A stretch of 64,000 nucleotides of DNA from Thalassobacillus sp043497085. Lineage in GTDB: Bacteria; Bacillota; Bacilli; Bacillales; Halobacillaceae. The notes under the pieces were generated by a model. That model was not told the DNA's origin and searched no databases. It was given only the letters and a program-made list of their open reading frames with translations. Below, piece after piece: positions 32,842 to 41,727 of this stretch. Where the stretch lies: the NCBI GenBank assembly GCA_043497085.1, contig JBIEKI010000017.1; one strand, written 5' to 3'. Within the stretch, counting starts at the first letter, position 1, and the number at the start of each line of letters is the position of its first letter. The translations under genes were made by a program, and so were the position numbers.

Positions 32842-33861
32842 ATGAATGGATGGCTAAAGCTTCATCGAAAAATTCTGCATAGTGAAATTTTTGAAAATGA
32901 AAAGTTGTTAAAGATATTTATTTATTGTCTTACAAAATCAAGTCATAAATATACCAATTCCAGAGTGGGTAGGCAAAAGGTAGAACTTGAACCTGGACAA
33001 TTTATATTTGGCCGTAAAAAAGCTTCATCTGAATTAAATATGAAAGAATCTACGGTGCGTGATTACTTGAAAATTCTAGAGGAAGATGGAGTAATATCTA
33101 TTCATTCCACCAACAAATATAGTGTAATAACCGTTGATAACTGGGCAATTTATCAATCGAATGATGAAGAATACGACAACAAAACCACAACAGATAAACA
33201 TCATAACGACAACTCTCTGACATCAGCAGGACAGCAAAAAGACACATACAAGAATGAACAAGAACTTAAAGAAGTTAAGAATGTAAAAGAATTTATTACT
33301 ACAACTACTTCTGAACCGGTTGGTGAGGCCATTCAATTTTATCAAAATAACTTCGGTGTAACTCCACCTAAGATTTCTGAAGAAATAGTGATCTGGGGCA
33401 AAGAACTTGGTGATCCATTGGTAATGGAAGCTATGAAACGCGCTCTGTACCGTAATAAAGCTTCATGGGGATACGTAAAGAGCATTCTTAGATCCTGGCT
33501 TAAGAAAGGTATACGAACAATAGAACAAGCAGAAGCCGAAGAAATTGCACATAAAAATAAAACGCGATATAGAGAACAATCATCTAAAGGTTCGACTAAA
33601 CAAGAAGTTTTGCCTGATTGGTTTAAAGAACGGGATGAGCACGAAGGACGCCAAAAGAAAAAACAACCAAGCTTTGAAGATACAGCAAGAACTATTGAGT
33701 TAGGAATTAAGCTAAATAAGTCTAGTAAAGAGATCATTGAAACAATTAATGGTAGATATAACCTTTCTGAAAACGACATTGAATCCATTCGACAAAATGA
33801 ATACTCTGCTAAAGATGTATTATTAGAAAAAACGAATTTGAGGGTAGTGGTAGATACATGA
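32842..33861 (+). CDS. DnaD-domain replication protein
   Basis: 339 residues. The N-terminal half is a winged helix of the replication-initiator type (GWLKLHRKILHSEIFENEKLLKIFIYCL, SELNMKESTVRDYLKILEEDGVISI). Residues about 160-220 are a DnaD C-terminal domain (EAIQFYQNNFGVTPPKISEEIVIWG, ASWGYVKSILRSWLKKGI) that remodels DNA and loads helicase. A charged linker and C-terminal region follow. The ATG at 32842 has AGGTGG eight bases before it. It sits before a structured noncoding segment that could be its origin. Confidence 0.8.
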   Translation: MNGWLKLHRKILHSEIFENEKLLKIFIYCLTKSSHKYTNSRVGRQKVELEPGQFIFGRKKASSELNMKESTVRDYLKILEEDGVISIHSTNKYSVITVDNWAIYQSNDEEYDNKTTTDKHHNDNSLTSAGQQKDTYKNEQELKEVKNVKEFITTTTSEPVGEAIQFYQNNFGVTPPKISEEIVIWGKELGDPLVMEAMKRALYRNKASWGYVKSILRSWLKKGIRTIEQAEAEEIAHKNKTRYREQSSKGSTKQEVLPDWFKERDEHEGRQKKKQPSFEDTARTIELGIKLNKSSKEIIETINGRYNLSENDIESIRQNEYSAKDVLLEKTNLRVVVDT

Positions 33862-33885
33862 AATTAATTAAAGGGAGGAAGTTAT

Positions 33886-34122
33886 ATGAAGACATCCCGT
33901 ACACACCGTATCGCCTATTATGATATTGCTTCACAAGCAGATAATATAAAAACTTTTGAAGGAAAAGTATATGATGTTCATGGCATTTGGGCGATAGATA
34001 AAAATGGCGCTACTGAAAAGCTATCCAGTATCTATTATCGAATTCGTACCGTGAAAAATGAAGATTTCAAGACAATTGCTAAACGGAAAAACCCTATGAG
34101 TGAATTGAAACCAGTAAGATAA
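33886..34122 (+). CDS. Small hypothetical protein
   Basis: 78 residues, basic, no membrane segment (HRIAYYDIASQADNIKTFEGKVYDVHGIWAIDKNG). AAAGGGAGGAAG is well placed before the ATG, supporting translation. It lies 24 bases after the DnaD-like gene and is probably co-transcribed. No family recognised. Confidence 0.6.
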   Translation: MKTSRTHRIAYYDIASQADNIKTFEGKVYDVHGIWAIDKNGATEKLSSIYYRIRTVKNEDFKTIAKRKNPMSELKPVR

Positions 34123-34550
34123 AATATAACGATTTTAATACGTGCTTGAACAGCACCTATTGAACATTGAAAATTACATATCTATGTTAGGAAAAGAAAG
34201 GTCACAGAACTTTCCTAATAGTCGATGAGCGTTCGGTGCGTGTGACGTGAAACGCACCAAGTGACCGGTAAAGCGTTGTATCAATAATGGTTTTTCTATT
34301 TATTGTGAGGCTATTGTCGATGAAACTTTGAATAGCATGACCTAGATACATAAAGTTCTTCGTATATGCTAGAAACGTTGTGCATTGCAGAACGCTATAA
34401 AGTCTCTGCATAGGGTTGATTGTATCTAGCCATAAACAATCTATTATAAAACAATTGAATGAATCTCTTATATTTCTTTCCACAATGTGGATTTATGTTT
34501 AAGTAGGTGTTAGAATCGTTATACAAATCACTCTAGAAGGGAAGGATCTG
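34123..34550. ncRNA. Structured noncoding segment (candidate origin or leader RNA)
   Basis: Several inverted repeats are packed here: GTGCT/AGCAC (34142-34156), TTAGGAAA/TTTCCTAA (34187-34218), GGTGCGT/ACGCACC (34235-34258), GCTATT/AATAGC (34310-34335) and CTAGATAC/GTATCTAG (34342-34429). GGTCAC (34200-34205), in the loop of the second hairpin, can pair with GTGACC (34261-34266) just past the third. That is a pseudoknot or an alternative fold. No coding sequence fits. It may be a replication origin or a regulatory RNA. Confidence 0.45.
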
Positions 34551-34988
34551 ATGAAAAGACATTGGATCGGTGGTTTGGCTGGATTAATATTGGCCATAGG
34601 TCTTGTAGGCTGCGGAGCTCAGGGAGCCACTGGTCAAGTCGAGTCTTTATCACCAGAAGAAATGAAAACTTTTATTGAGAATAACGATTCAGCTTATATC
34701 TTGATTAATAGTACTGAAAATGAAGAAGAACGAAAGGCTAGTATTAACTTGGTAGAAAAAAATATTAAAAATATTAAAGTGAAAGAAATTAATGCTCAAT
34801 CACCCGAGATGCTTGAGAACAATTTGGAATTAAAGGACTTGGGGTTAAAAGATATTCAATTTGGAACATTGGGCGTTTATAAAAATGGAACTTTAACAGA
34901 ATACGTTTCCTTAAGAAGTGTTGACCATTCTTCAGAAGATGAAAAAGAGAAAGCATTGCAAGAATTTATAGAGGAAACAGCTTCCTAA
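34551..34988 (+). CDS. Hypothetical lipoprotein of conjugation operon
   Basis: 145 residues. The signal peptide ends in lipobox LVGC (Cys21). The mature part is acidic with a thioredoxin-like flavour (ESLSPEEMKTFIENNDSAYILINST, KDIQFGTLGVYKNGTLTEYVS) but without a CxxC site. Surface anchored. A terminator follows, so it may be expressed separately from the secretion genes. A role in surface exclusion or mating contacts is only a positional guess. Confidence 0.65.
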   Translation: MKRHWIGGLAGLILAIGLVGCGAQGATGQVESLSPEEMKTFIENNDSAYILINSTENEEERKASINLVEKNIKNIKVKEINAQSPEMLENNLELKDLGLKDIQFGTLGVYKNGTLTEYVSLRSVDHSSEDEKEKALQEFIEETAS

Positions 34989-34993
34989 GAAAA

Positions 34994-35022
34994 GTGATCT
35001 TAAAAAAGATCGCTTTTTTTTA
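34994..35022 (+). terminator. Terminator after lipoprotein gene
   Basis: GTGATCTT pairs with AAGATCGC (one G-U pair) around a short A-loop, followed by eight Ts. Confidence 0.8.
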
Positions 35023-35052
35023 TGTTTAAAATCATTGAAGGAGGTGATCCAA

Positions 35053-35259
35053 ATGGGAGCTACGAATCGTGAAATCAAACAATCCAAAGATTTAGTCCAA
35101 ACGCTTTTAACTATTCAAGATCTTTCTTACAATGATTGGTTACATGGCAAACATCAAGAATATATTCAAGAGAATCAAGATGTAGTCATGAAATCATTGC
35201 TGCATTACAAAGGGATGAGTGAAGAGAAGGAAGATAAAACTTTTAAGAGGAGTGAGTAA
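35053..35259 (+). CDS. Small hypothetical protein
   Basis: 68 residues, soluble and helical (NREIKQSKDLVQTLLTIQDLSYNDWLHGKHQEYIQENQDVVMKSL). AAGGAGGTGATCC before the ATG at 35053 is close to a perfect Shine-Dalgarno, so high translation is expected; an in-frame start at 35035 is less likely. It ends directly before the VirB2-like gene. No family recognised. Confidence 0.65.
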   Translation: MGATNREIKQSKDLVQTLLTIQDLSYNDWLHGKHQEYIQENQDVVMKSLLHYKGMSEEKEDKTFKRSE

Positions 35260-35523
35260 ATGATGAAACTAACCGATTTTGTTTTACTGTCTGCTATAAG
35301 TAATCTCCAATCAACAGGTGCTTCTATTCTTACGGCAATGCAATTACTAGGTATTATTTCCGCATCGATTGCTTTCGGAATAGGAGCTTATCACCTCATA
35401 TGGGGAGGTGTTCGAGGCCGCCAAAGTTCTATAGTATGGTTTATTGGCGGAGCCGTGGGGCTGGTAGTACTGATGGGGGCTACCGCCATTGCTGAATATA
35501 TTGACAGCCAGGTAGTTTTTTAG
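35260..35523 (+). CDS. VirB2/TrbC-like small membrane protein
   Basis: 87 residues: a short amphipathic leader and two hydrophobic helices (LGIISASIAFGIGAYHLIWGG and IVWFIGGAVGLVVLMGATAIAEYI) with a small positively charged turn between, the layout of VirB2/TrbC pilin-type subunits. The start codon abuts the preceding stop, so the genes are coupled. Identification is by topology and position, first in the secretion operon. Confidence 0.6.
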   Translation: MMKLTDFVLLSAISNLQSTGASILTAMQLLGIISASIAFGIGAYHLIWGGVRGRQSSIVWFIGGAVGLVVLMGATAIAEYIDSQVVF

Positions 35524-35534
35524 GGGGCGTATAA

Positions 35535-36644
35535 ATGAATGTACTGTTCACGTCAAAAATCGATGGAGAAATCATAAGTTTCCATCCTTATTCCTTCCAA
35601 GACATTGTAGAAAAGACAGAGGAACTAGATACAAAATGGAAAAAGAAAAATGCAGAGCCGGTGCCTCTAGACTTCATGATTTTTAATGAGGAAGGCGATA
35701 AGTTGTATAATGGCACGTACGTTGTAGGGTCCAAAGAAACCACAAATATCTATGATCATATATGCCAGAAGCTCTTACAAACTCCAATTAAAGATCAACA
35801 ACAAGAAACAGAAAGAGATAGGTTTTTACAAAAATTAACCTCTCATACCCCGGCTTCTTATCAGGTTGATATAACAAAACAATTGAAACAGAAAAGAGAA
35901 AGATCTGCAGGATGGAAAAAATTAAGCAAGCGCGGTAAAACTTTTCTCATTTCGGTTATTGGCTTACTTGGGGTTGCTTTAGCTTCATCCATTACCCTAG
36001 CAATGATAGCAGCGAGTCAGGCGCAGGCATTAAATACAATGAAAGGAGAATTGGCAAATGCGAAAACCATGAAACAAGCATACCAAACAGCATTGAATGG
36101 TGACATCGAAGAGGCAGTGGATCGTATAAAGAGAAAAGAAAATCTTAACGCATCTGAGCAAGATGCATTGATTCATCTCTTTGTAACGAATAAAAATTAT
36201 GAAGAAGCTTTAAAACGTGTCGGGGAAGATAATGTTTCTCTACTAGCTAGGCAAGTTATGCAAATACACGGAATGGAAGAACTTAAAAGCTTTCAAAACT
36301 CTTACCCGAGTGCCGTAGGCGAGTTTGAAATAGCATACCATTCCGGGAATTATGACGAGGTTATTGCTGTAAAAGATGTTCCGATGTCCGCAGAACGTTA
36401 TAAAGAAAAAGGACTTTCTTATTTGAAACTCGACCAGGTAGAAGAGGCGAAAAAAATGGCTTCCGAAGCTAAAAGTGATGAATTGAATGAAAAAATTAAT
36501 CACTATGAAAAGCTTAAGGATCAGTTGAACACCCTTCAAGAGGAAATCGAAAAGGAGAAACAGTCTAAAGACAAAAACCAAGATAAGATTGACTCGTTAA
36601 AGAAACAAGAAAATGACATCAAAAATCAAATAGACAATATATAG
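35535..36644 (+). CDS. Bitopic membrane protein with TPR-like and coiled-coil extracellular part
   Basis: 369 residues. About 140 cytoplasmic residues precede one membrane helix (TFLISVIGLLGVALASSITLAMIAA). The C-terminal side has helical TPR-like repeats (NALNGDIEEAVDRIKRKENL, KNYEEALKRVGEDNV, HSGNYDEVIAVKDV) and ends in a coiled coil (KLKDQLNTLQEEIEKEKQS). The overall topology resembles EssB/YukC of type VII secretion, but sequence similarity is not evident. By position it is a structural part of the mating channel. Confidence 0.6.
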   Translation: MNVLFTSKIDGEIISFHPYSFQDIVEKTEELDTKWKKKNAEPVPLDFMIFNEEGDKLYNGTYVVGSKETTNIYDHICQKLLQTPIKDQQQETERDRFLQKLTSHTPASYQVDITKQLKQKRERSAGWKKLSKRGKTFLISVIGLLGVALASSITLAMIAASQAQALNTMKGELANAKTMKQAYQTALNGDIEEAVDRIKRKENLNASEQDALIHLFVTNKNYEEALKRVGEDNVSLLARQVMQIHGMEELKSFQNSYPSAVGEFEIAYHSGNYDEVIAVKDVPMSAERYKEKGLSYLKLDQVEEAKKMASEAKSDELNEKINHYEKLKDQLNTLQEEIEKEKQSKDKNQDKIDSLKKQENDIKNQIDNI

Positions 36645-36656
36645 GAGGTGATGGAT

Positions 36657-39197
36657 TTGAAGTCGATCATCACTAAGAAGCAGGTGCTTATTCCCTTAAG
36701 CATCTGTTTTTTTATAGTGACAATGACTATGGCCACATTTATTTGGAATTTAGGTCTTGCTATGTGGGTGACAATTCAAACTTTTCCAGAGTTTAGCCAA
36801 CCACTTGTTGTAAAAGCATCATACTTTACGGATTTCCATCTTAAAGAACAACCATATTATTATGGGCTAGTAGCTTTGACTGGCTTTCTAGGTATAGCCC
36901 ACATGATTTATAAACTAAGAAGCAACTTTAAACCCGTTGGGACTGACGAAAAAGGATCCCAGCGTTTTGCTACACGGAAAGAAATTCATCAACAATATAA
37001 GGCCATTCCTGATCGGGAGCAAAAATACCCTGGTCGGGGCGGCCCTGTATTAGCACGAAAGGGAGAGAAAGCCTATATTGATCCCTCCCCAGTAAATAAT
37101 TTAATCATAGGGACAACACGAAGTGGGAAAGGACAAACCTATGTGATTCCTACAATTGATGCCTACTCCCGTGCAGAGAAGCAGCCCTCTTTAATCATCA
37201 ATGATCCCAAGGGGGAGCTGTTTGCCTCAAGTCGTGAAACCCTTGAAGAAAGAGGTTATGAGGTAGAAGTGCTGAATTTAATGAATCCGATGCAAAGCAT
37301 GAGCTTTAACTTGTTAGAACTAGTTAAACAAGCCTATCAAGATGGCGATTACTCCACAGCCCAAACATTATGCGAAACAATTACACACATGCTCTATCAT
37401 AACCCGCAAGCAAAGGAGCCGATGTGGGATGATTCAGCCAAATCCCTAGTAAATGCTATGATTCTGGCGATTACGGAGAAAAGCATTAAAGAAGGAACGG
37501 AAGAAAGGATTACAATGTATACGGTCGCGAATATGTTATCTGAACTGGGAACAAAAAATGAAATGGATGAAAACGGCCAAGAATACAATACGTTGGATCA
37601 GTATTTTCAGGCATTGCCTCAATCACATGTAGCTAAAGAACAGTATGCAACGAGTAACTTCTCCAAAGGGAACACCAGGTCAAGCATTTTTACAACTGCT
37701 ATGAATGGATTGACGAAATTTACCATGAGTGAAACGGCTAAAATGACGGCGAAGAATTCTTTAGACCTGAAGAAAGTAGGTTTTGGTCAATCTATCAAAG
37801 GTCGGGGCGTTCCTTTTTCTAAAATCTATGTCACACTCCCAAATGGAATAACAGAGACGAATCAATCAGGGGAAAGTGGCACTTGGACGATTAATTTCTC
37901 GTCTTCGCTGAAGGAAGGGGATCGGCTTACAATTACACAGGATAAAGATCCATTATCTGCAAAACAAAGACGATTGAAAGCTAATAATCTAGATAAGGTT
38001 CATACTGAATGGCAAAAGAGCAAACTGAATCTTGAGGTGAAAGAAATTGATAAGGAATCGGGAGAGGTTCAATTTTTCTCTACTTCTGATCACGAGTTGT
38101 TAGTCGAACAGATCACTTCTTTTACGAAACCGATAGCTGTCTTTATGGTCACACCCGATTATGATACATCGACTCATGCGATCCCATCTATTTTTGTAAG
38201 TCAGTTGTATTATGTACTATCCAAAAATGCAGCTATAGCAAAAGGACAGAAATGCTTGCGAGAAGTGGTCTTCATGCTGGATGAGTTTGGGAATATGCCA
38301 GCCATTGCCGATATGGATAATAAGATTACGGTTTGTTTAGGAAGGAATATTCGTTTTCACTTAGTCGTTCAGTCTTATGCCCAATTAAAGGATCTTTACG
38401 GAGAAGAAGGGCAAGCAACTATTCGTGGAAATTGCGGAAATGAAATTTATATCCTGAGTGCCGATTATGATTCAGCCTCTTATTTTTCTTCTAAGTTAGG
38501 CAAGAAAACTTTGAATACACAAACACGCTCAGGCTCCACTTTTTCTTTAGATAAGTCTAAGACAGAAAGTACAGAGGGACGCGAGTTGCTTACGGCTAAT
38601 GAACTGCAAGAATTGGAGGAAGGGGATACGGTGGTCCGGCGTGTTTTAATGAGGCGAGACAGGAAAGGTAGAAAAATTAGAGCATTCCCCATCTACAATA
38701 CAGGAAAGTACAGTATGAAGTATGCGCACACATATTTGAGTCAAGATTTTGATACGAGTCGGTCCATTACGGAAGAGGAAATAGACACTCCCCATCGCCA
38801 CATTCGTCCAAAGGATTTGGTCATTGATTTTTATTATCAATCGCAGCCAATCTCAAAGACGGATTATGAAGTAGACAAGTCTTCAAATGAGCCTGAAGGA
38901 AGTTCATTTGAAGATAATCATTTAAATGCAGAACCATGGAAAAAGCAAAGAGTGGGAGAATTTTTTGATAAAAGTACTCTTCACATGATTCATCATCAAA
39001 TTGCTTCACTTTTGGATCACAGTGAAGAGGAGATGAACAAAGAGCCTATGGAGGTATTTCTCTACCATCTTAGACTTTTAGGGGAAGGACAGGAAATTAA
39101 TCGTCAAGTGTATGACCATATACGAAAACAGGTGGATAGACTGAAAGAACAACAAAGGGAGATGCTTAATGAAGAAAAGAAAGTGACAATGGTGTGA
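36657..39197 (+). CDS. virD4: VirD4-like coupling ATPase with an Ig-like insertion
   Basis: 846 residues. Two N-terminal membrane helices precede a TraG/VirD4 ATPase with Walker A GTTRSGKG (152-159), a motif LIINDPKGELFAS, and Walker B VVFMLDEFGNMP (D542). The coupling protein brings the relaxase-DNA complex to the channel. The TTG at 36657 is eight bases after AGGAGG; the GTG/ATG at 36648-36651 overlap the ribosome site. Residues about 388-438 (IYVTLPNGITETNQSGESG, GTWTINFSSSLKEGDRLTI) look like a bacterial Ig-like (Big) module inserted near the all-alpha domain, an odd addition for a cytosolic ATPase. Confidence 0.88.
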   Translation: MKSIITKKQVLIPLSICFFIVTMTMATFIWNLGLAMWVTIQTFPEFSQPLVVKASYFTDFHLKEQPYYYGLVALTGFLGIAHMIYKLRSNFKPVGTDEKGSQRFATRKEIHQQYKAIPDREQKYPGRGGPVLARKGEKAYIDPSPVNNLIIGTTRSGKGQTYVIPTIDAYSRAEKQPSLIINDPKGELFASSRETLEERGYEVEVLNLMNPMQSMSFNLLELVKQAYQDGDYSTAQTLCETITHMLYHNPQAKEPMWDDSAKSLVNAMILAITEKSIKEGTEERITMYTVANMLSELGTKNEMDENGQEYNTLDQYFQALPQSHVAKEQYATSNFSKGNTRSSIFTTAMNGLTKFTMSETAKMTAKNSLDLKKVGFGQSIKGRGVPFSKIYVTLPNGITETNQSGESGTWTINFSSSLKEGDRLTITQDKDPLSAKQRRLKANNLDKVHTEWQKSKLNLEVKEIDKESGEVQFFSTSDHELLVEQITSFTKPIAVFMVTPDYDTSTHAIPSIFVSQLYYVLSKNAAIAKGQKCLREVVFMLDEFGNMPAIADMDNKITVCLGRNIRFHLVVQSYAQLKDLYGEEGQATIRGNCGNEIYILSADYDSASYFSSKLGKKTLNTQTRSGSTFSLDKSKTESTEGRELLTANELQELEEGDTVVRRVLMRRDRKGRKIRAFPIYNTGKYSMKYAHTYLSQDFDTSRSITEEEIDTPHRHIRPKDLVIDFYYQSQPISKTDYEVDKSSNEPEGSSFEDNHLNAEPWKKQRVGEFFDKSTLHMIHHQIASLLDHSEEEMNKEPMEVFLYHLRLLGEGQEINRQVYDHIRKQVDRLKEQQREMLNEEKKVTMV

Positions 39198-39218
39198 GTG
39201 TACTGAAAAGGCGGTGAA

Positions 39219-41114
39219 ATGATGTCCGATACAGAGCTATTAGAGAAACTGTTAGAGTTCTCTGATGTCCTTTCTACGACCAACATTTTCGTATCCGGCC
39301 TACGGATCATCGGATGGGGGATTGTTTTATTTTTGAAAATGATTGTTGATCGTTTAGAAGGCATGGTGAATAACGTATTGTCGCTTACCGGTTTCTTTAT
39401 GAGTGAGCCGGTGCAAGGTTTCCTAGAAACCATCCAACCAGTTCTATATATATTGTTAGCCCTTTCATTGGCGATGATTGGTTTTCGATTGATTTTTAAT
39501 AAGGAGAAGAACAGGTCCGAAATTCCTATGAATCTTTTTATTTCGATCATGACCATTTCTCTTTTAACTTTTGGAATGGGACAAGTGAATGAATTTACAG
39601 GAGATGCGGTGGATGTGGCCCAGGTCGATACCAATTCCTTTACCACATCTGATCAAGTGATGAGTGATAATCTAACAGATATTGTAGTGTACGATGAGAC
39701 AGGATGGGAAAGTCCGGAGGTTAATAATCAACATCATATAACACCTAACAATATAGAAAAGATTTCTATTAATGAAACAGTAACTAGAGAATTTGAGAAA
39801 GCAAACGGTGATCAATTATCCGAACAAGGAAAAAGAATTATCATGAATAAAGTGGGGATAGAATCGAATGGAGAAGAAGGGTTGGTTGAGTTAGGCAAGA
39901 ATGGCTTGTTTGATTTTTTGCCGGAAAACTACTATCGATGGCATATCGATTGGCTTACGGCTATAGTAACGCTAGGAGTTATGGCGTTTACGATGATCTT
40001 GATATCAATTAAGGTGGCCAAGCTCTGTTTTGAGCTTGGCTTTAACCATATTGTGGCGCTTATTATGGCCTATGCAGATATTTCTACTGGTCAAAGGCTA
40101 AAAGCCATTATTAAAAACATTGGCAGCATTTTTGCTTCCCTCATTATGATTTTCTTAAGTTTACGGGTGTACATGTATTACACCACCTTCATTGGTGATA
40201 ATCTAGAGGGCATGGGGTATTTAGTTGCTTTAGTTGCTGGAAGTTTGGCCGTCATTGATGGGCCGAATATCGTGCAGAAGCTTTTTGGTATTGATGCTGG
40301 TCTGAAGAATGCCTGGCATGTTGCAATGGGAGGTTATTTAGCCTCTAAAACGCTAGGTCCTCCCATTAGAAAAGCAACTGGTGCTGTTGCTAGTGGAGGA
40401 ACCAGTGCAATCATGAATACTGGAGCAGGAGCAGCAGGTGCCGTTGCGGGAATGACCGGTGGTAAAACTAGTGGAGAAGCACAAAGGTCCGAATCAAACA
40501 GCCAGAACCCTAATACAAAAGGCGATGTAAAACAAAGGGGGAGGCAGCAACAGAAACAAGAACCAAGCCCTATGGATTCTACTCAAGGGCTCCATCACAC
40601 ATCAAGTAAAGCTAAGCAAGGTGGGAATTTAACTGGTGGGCCTGGACAACAGGACGGGTCAACTTCCTCCATTTTGTCTAAAACTTCTAAAGTGTTTAAT
40701 CCTGATGATAGTGAAGTAGAAAATAAGCAGTCTCTATCCAATTCTGACTCTGACTATCGATTAAATAATGATTGGGCCAAAGGGAAGCAACAAATTGATT
40801 CTTCTAGGAAGTATAGGAAAAGTCCAAGCCGTGAAGAAACTTCTTCCCATCAAAAAGGACTGGACAGCCCTAGTGAATCGAATAATCATGAAGCTTCTTC
40901 TTCTCCCCATAAGGCTCCAACAAGTACGGACGATATACTGATGCCTAATCAACATCGAACGGAGCAACGGACCATTAGTCAATATGCAAGAGATCAAGCT
41001 AAGGAACATATCCAAAATAATGCCAAGGTACAGGGGGCAAAACGAACGTATGACTTATCACGCAATACAACAGAAAACTGGAAAAACAAAATCAAGAAAC
41101 GCGGACAAGGATGA
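39219..41114 (+). CDS. VirB6/TrbL-like polytopic channel protein
   Basis: 631 residues. About seven membrane helices occupy residues 20-380, including IIGWGIVLFLKMIVDRL, VLYILLALSLAMIGFRLIF and a GLVALVAGSLAVIDGPNIVQ-like segment. An extracellular loop of about 110 residues lies between helices. A long polar, Gly/Ser/Gln-rich C-terminal tail (400-631) is probably disordered and cytoplasmic. This is the form of VirB6/TrbL proteins that make the inner channel of Gram-positive mating machines. The last codons overlap a terminator-like hairpin. Confidence 0.75.
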   Translation: MMSDTELLEKLLEFSDVLSTTNIFVSGLRIIGWGIVLFLKMIVDRLEGMVNNVLSLTGFFMSEPVQGFLETIQPVLYILLALSLAMIGFRLIFNKEKNRSEIPMNLFISIMTISLLTFGMGQVNEFTGDAVDVAQVDTNSFTTSDQVMSDNLTDIVVYDETGWESPEVNNQHHITPNNIEKISINETVTREFEKANGDQLSEQGKRIIMNKVGIESNGEEGLVELGKNGLFDFLPENYYRWHIDWLTAIVTLGVMAFTMILISIKVAKLCFELGFNHIVALIMAYADISTGQRLKAIIKNIGSIFASLIMIFLSLRVYMYYTTFIGDNLEGMGYLVALVAGSLAVIDGPNIVQKLFGIDAGLKNAWHVAMGGYLASKTLGPPIRKATGAVASGGTSAIMNTGAGAAGAVAGMTGGKTSGEAQRSESNSQNPNTKGDVKQRGRQQQKQEPSPMDSTQGLHHTSSKAKQGGNLTGGPGQQDGSTSSILSKTSKVFNPDDSEVENKQSLSNSDSDYRLNNDWAKGKQQIDSSRKYRKSPSREETSSHQKGLDSPSESNNHEASSSPHKAPTSTDDILMPNQHRTEQRTISQYARDQAKEHIQNNAKVQGAKRTYDLSRNTTENWKNKIKKRGQG

Positions 41115-41133
41115 TAACTTTGTTCGCGTTTTT
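41097..41133 (+). terminator. Terminator-like hairpin inside secretion operon
   Basis: AAACGCGGACAA (41097-41108) pairs with TTGTTCGCGTTT (41120-41131, one G-U pair), followed by Ts. It overlaps the end of the VirB6 gene and may act as an attenuator that lowers expression of downstream genes. Confidence 0.65.
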
Positions 41134-41156
41134 AATTTGAAAAAGGAGAGATGGTT

Positions 41157-41459
41157 TTGCATTACAAAATTCCCTCTGAAATCGGAAGTGAGTTAAAAAT
41201 CAATCGGTTATTTTACCTTACCGATTTACTGGTGGTCTTAATTTTAGGAGGTTTCGGCTTTACGTTTCGTTATGTTGTTCATCCCTCATTCATTTGGTAC
41301 TACGCATTTTTCTGGGGCTTGTTGATGATTGCTTGGTTGAAAAGGCCTAAAACGAACCCTAAGCTGCGTATGGTAAAGGTGCTGCTCTTAGCTCTTACTA
41401 GGGATCGTGTAACCTATTGTGCCATAGACAACCCAGATAATGAAGGTTCTTATGAATGA
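41157..41459 (+). CDS. VirB3/PrgI-like small membrane protein
   Basis: 100 residues with two adjacent membrane helices (LTDLLVVLILGGFGFTFRYVV and FIWYYAFFWGLLMIAWL) and a short cytosolic tail, beginning MHYKIPSEIGSELKINRL. This is the PrgI/VirB3 (DUF5592-like) layout. TTG at 41157 is eight bases after AAGGAG; the ATG at 41151 is too close. VirB3-type proteins sit beside the VirB4 ATPase, whose gene lies 0.9 kb downstream. Confidence 0.7.
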   Translation: MHYKIPSEIGSELKINRLFYLTDLLVVLILGGFGFTFRYVVHPSFIWYYAFFWGLLMIAWLKRPKTNPKLRMVKVLLLALTRDRVTYCAIDNPDNEGSYE

Positions 41460-41485
41460 CTACCAGTTAGGAGGTGGCGATATGT

Positions 41486-41668
41486 GTGTTGATGATGCAA
41501 GTGGCATCGATGAAACGTGCGATTTTCCAGCAATGTAGAGATTTCTTGAAAAGCAACTGGAGAGAGTTATCTACCTTGGAAGAACATAAGGTTCAATGGC
41601 TGTCGGAATGGGAGTATGAAACGGTCTATGTGCTTTTCAATCTGATTAAAGAGATAGCTTATAAGTGA
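41486..41668 (+). CDS. Small hypothetical protein
   Basis: About 60 residues (MKRAIFQQCRDFLKSNWRE, STLEEHKVQWLSEWEYETV), soluble. The start is uncertain: GTG 41486, TTG 41489 or ATG 41492 are all possible after AGGAGG (41469-41474). An 18-codon frame starting with ATG 41482 uses the same ribosome site in a different phase. No family recognised. Confidence 0.45.
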   Translation: MLMMQVASMKRAIFQQCRDFLKSNWRELSTLEEHKVQWLSEWEYETVYVLFNLIKEIAYK

Positions 41669-41727
41669 CTTGAATAAAGGACTTAGGTTTTATTTGAGAA
41701 GAGAGCACTTTTAGAGGAGGAATATAA

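Noticed and set aside
35535..36644. Type VII secretion protein EssB/YukC
   Set aside because: Topology is similar but no EssB sequence motif or other type VII gene is present; it lies within a type IV secretion operon.
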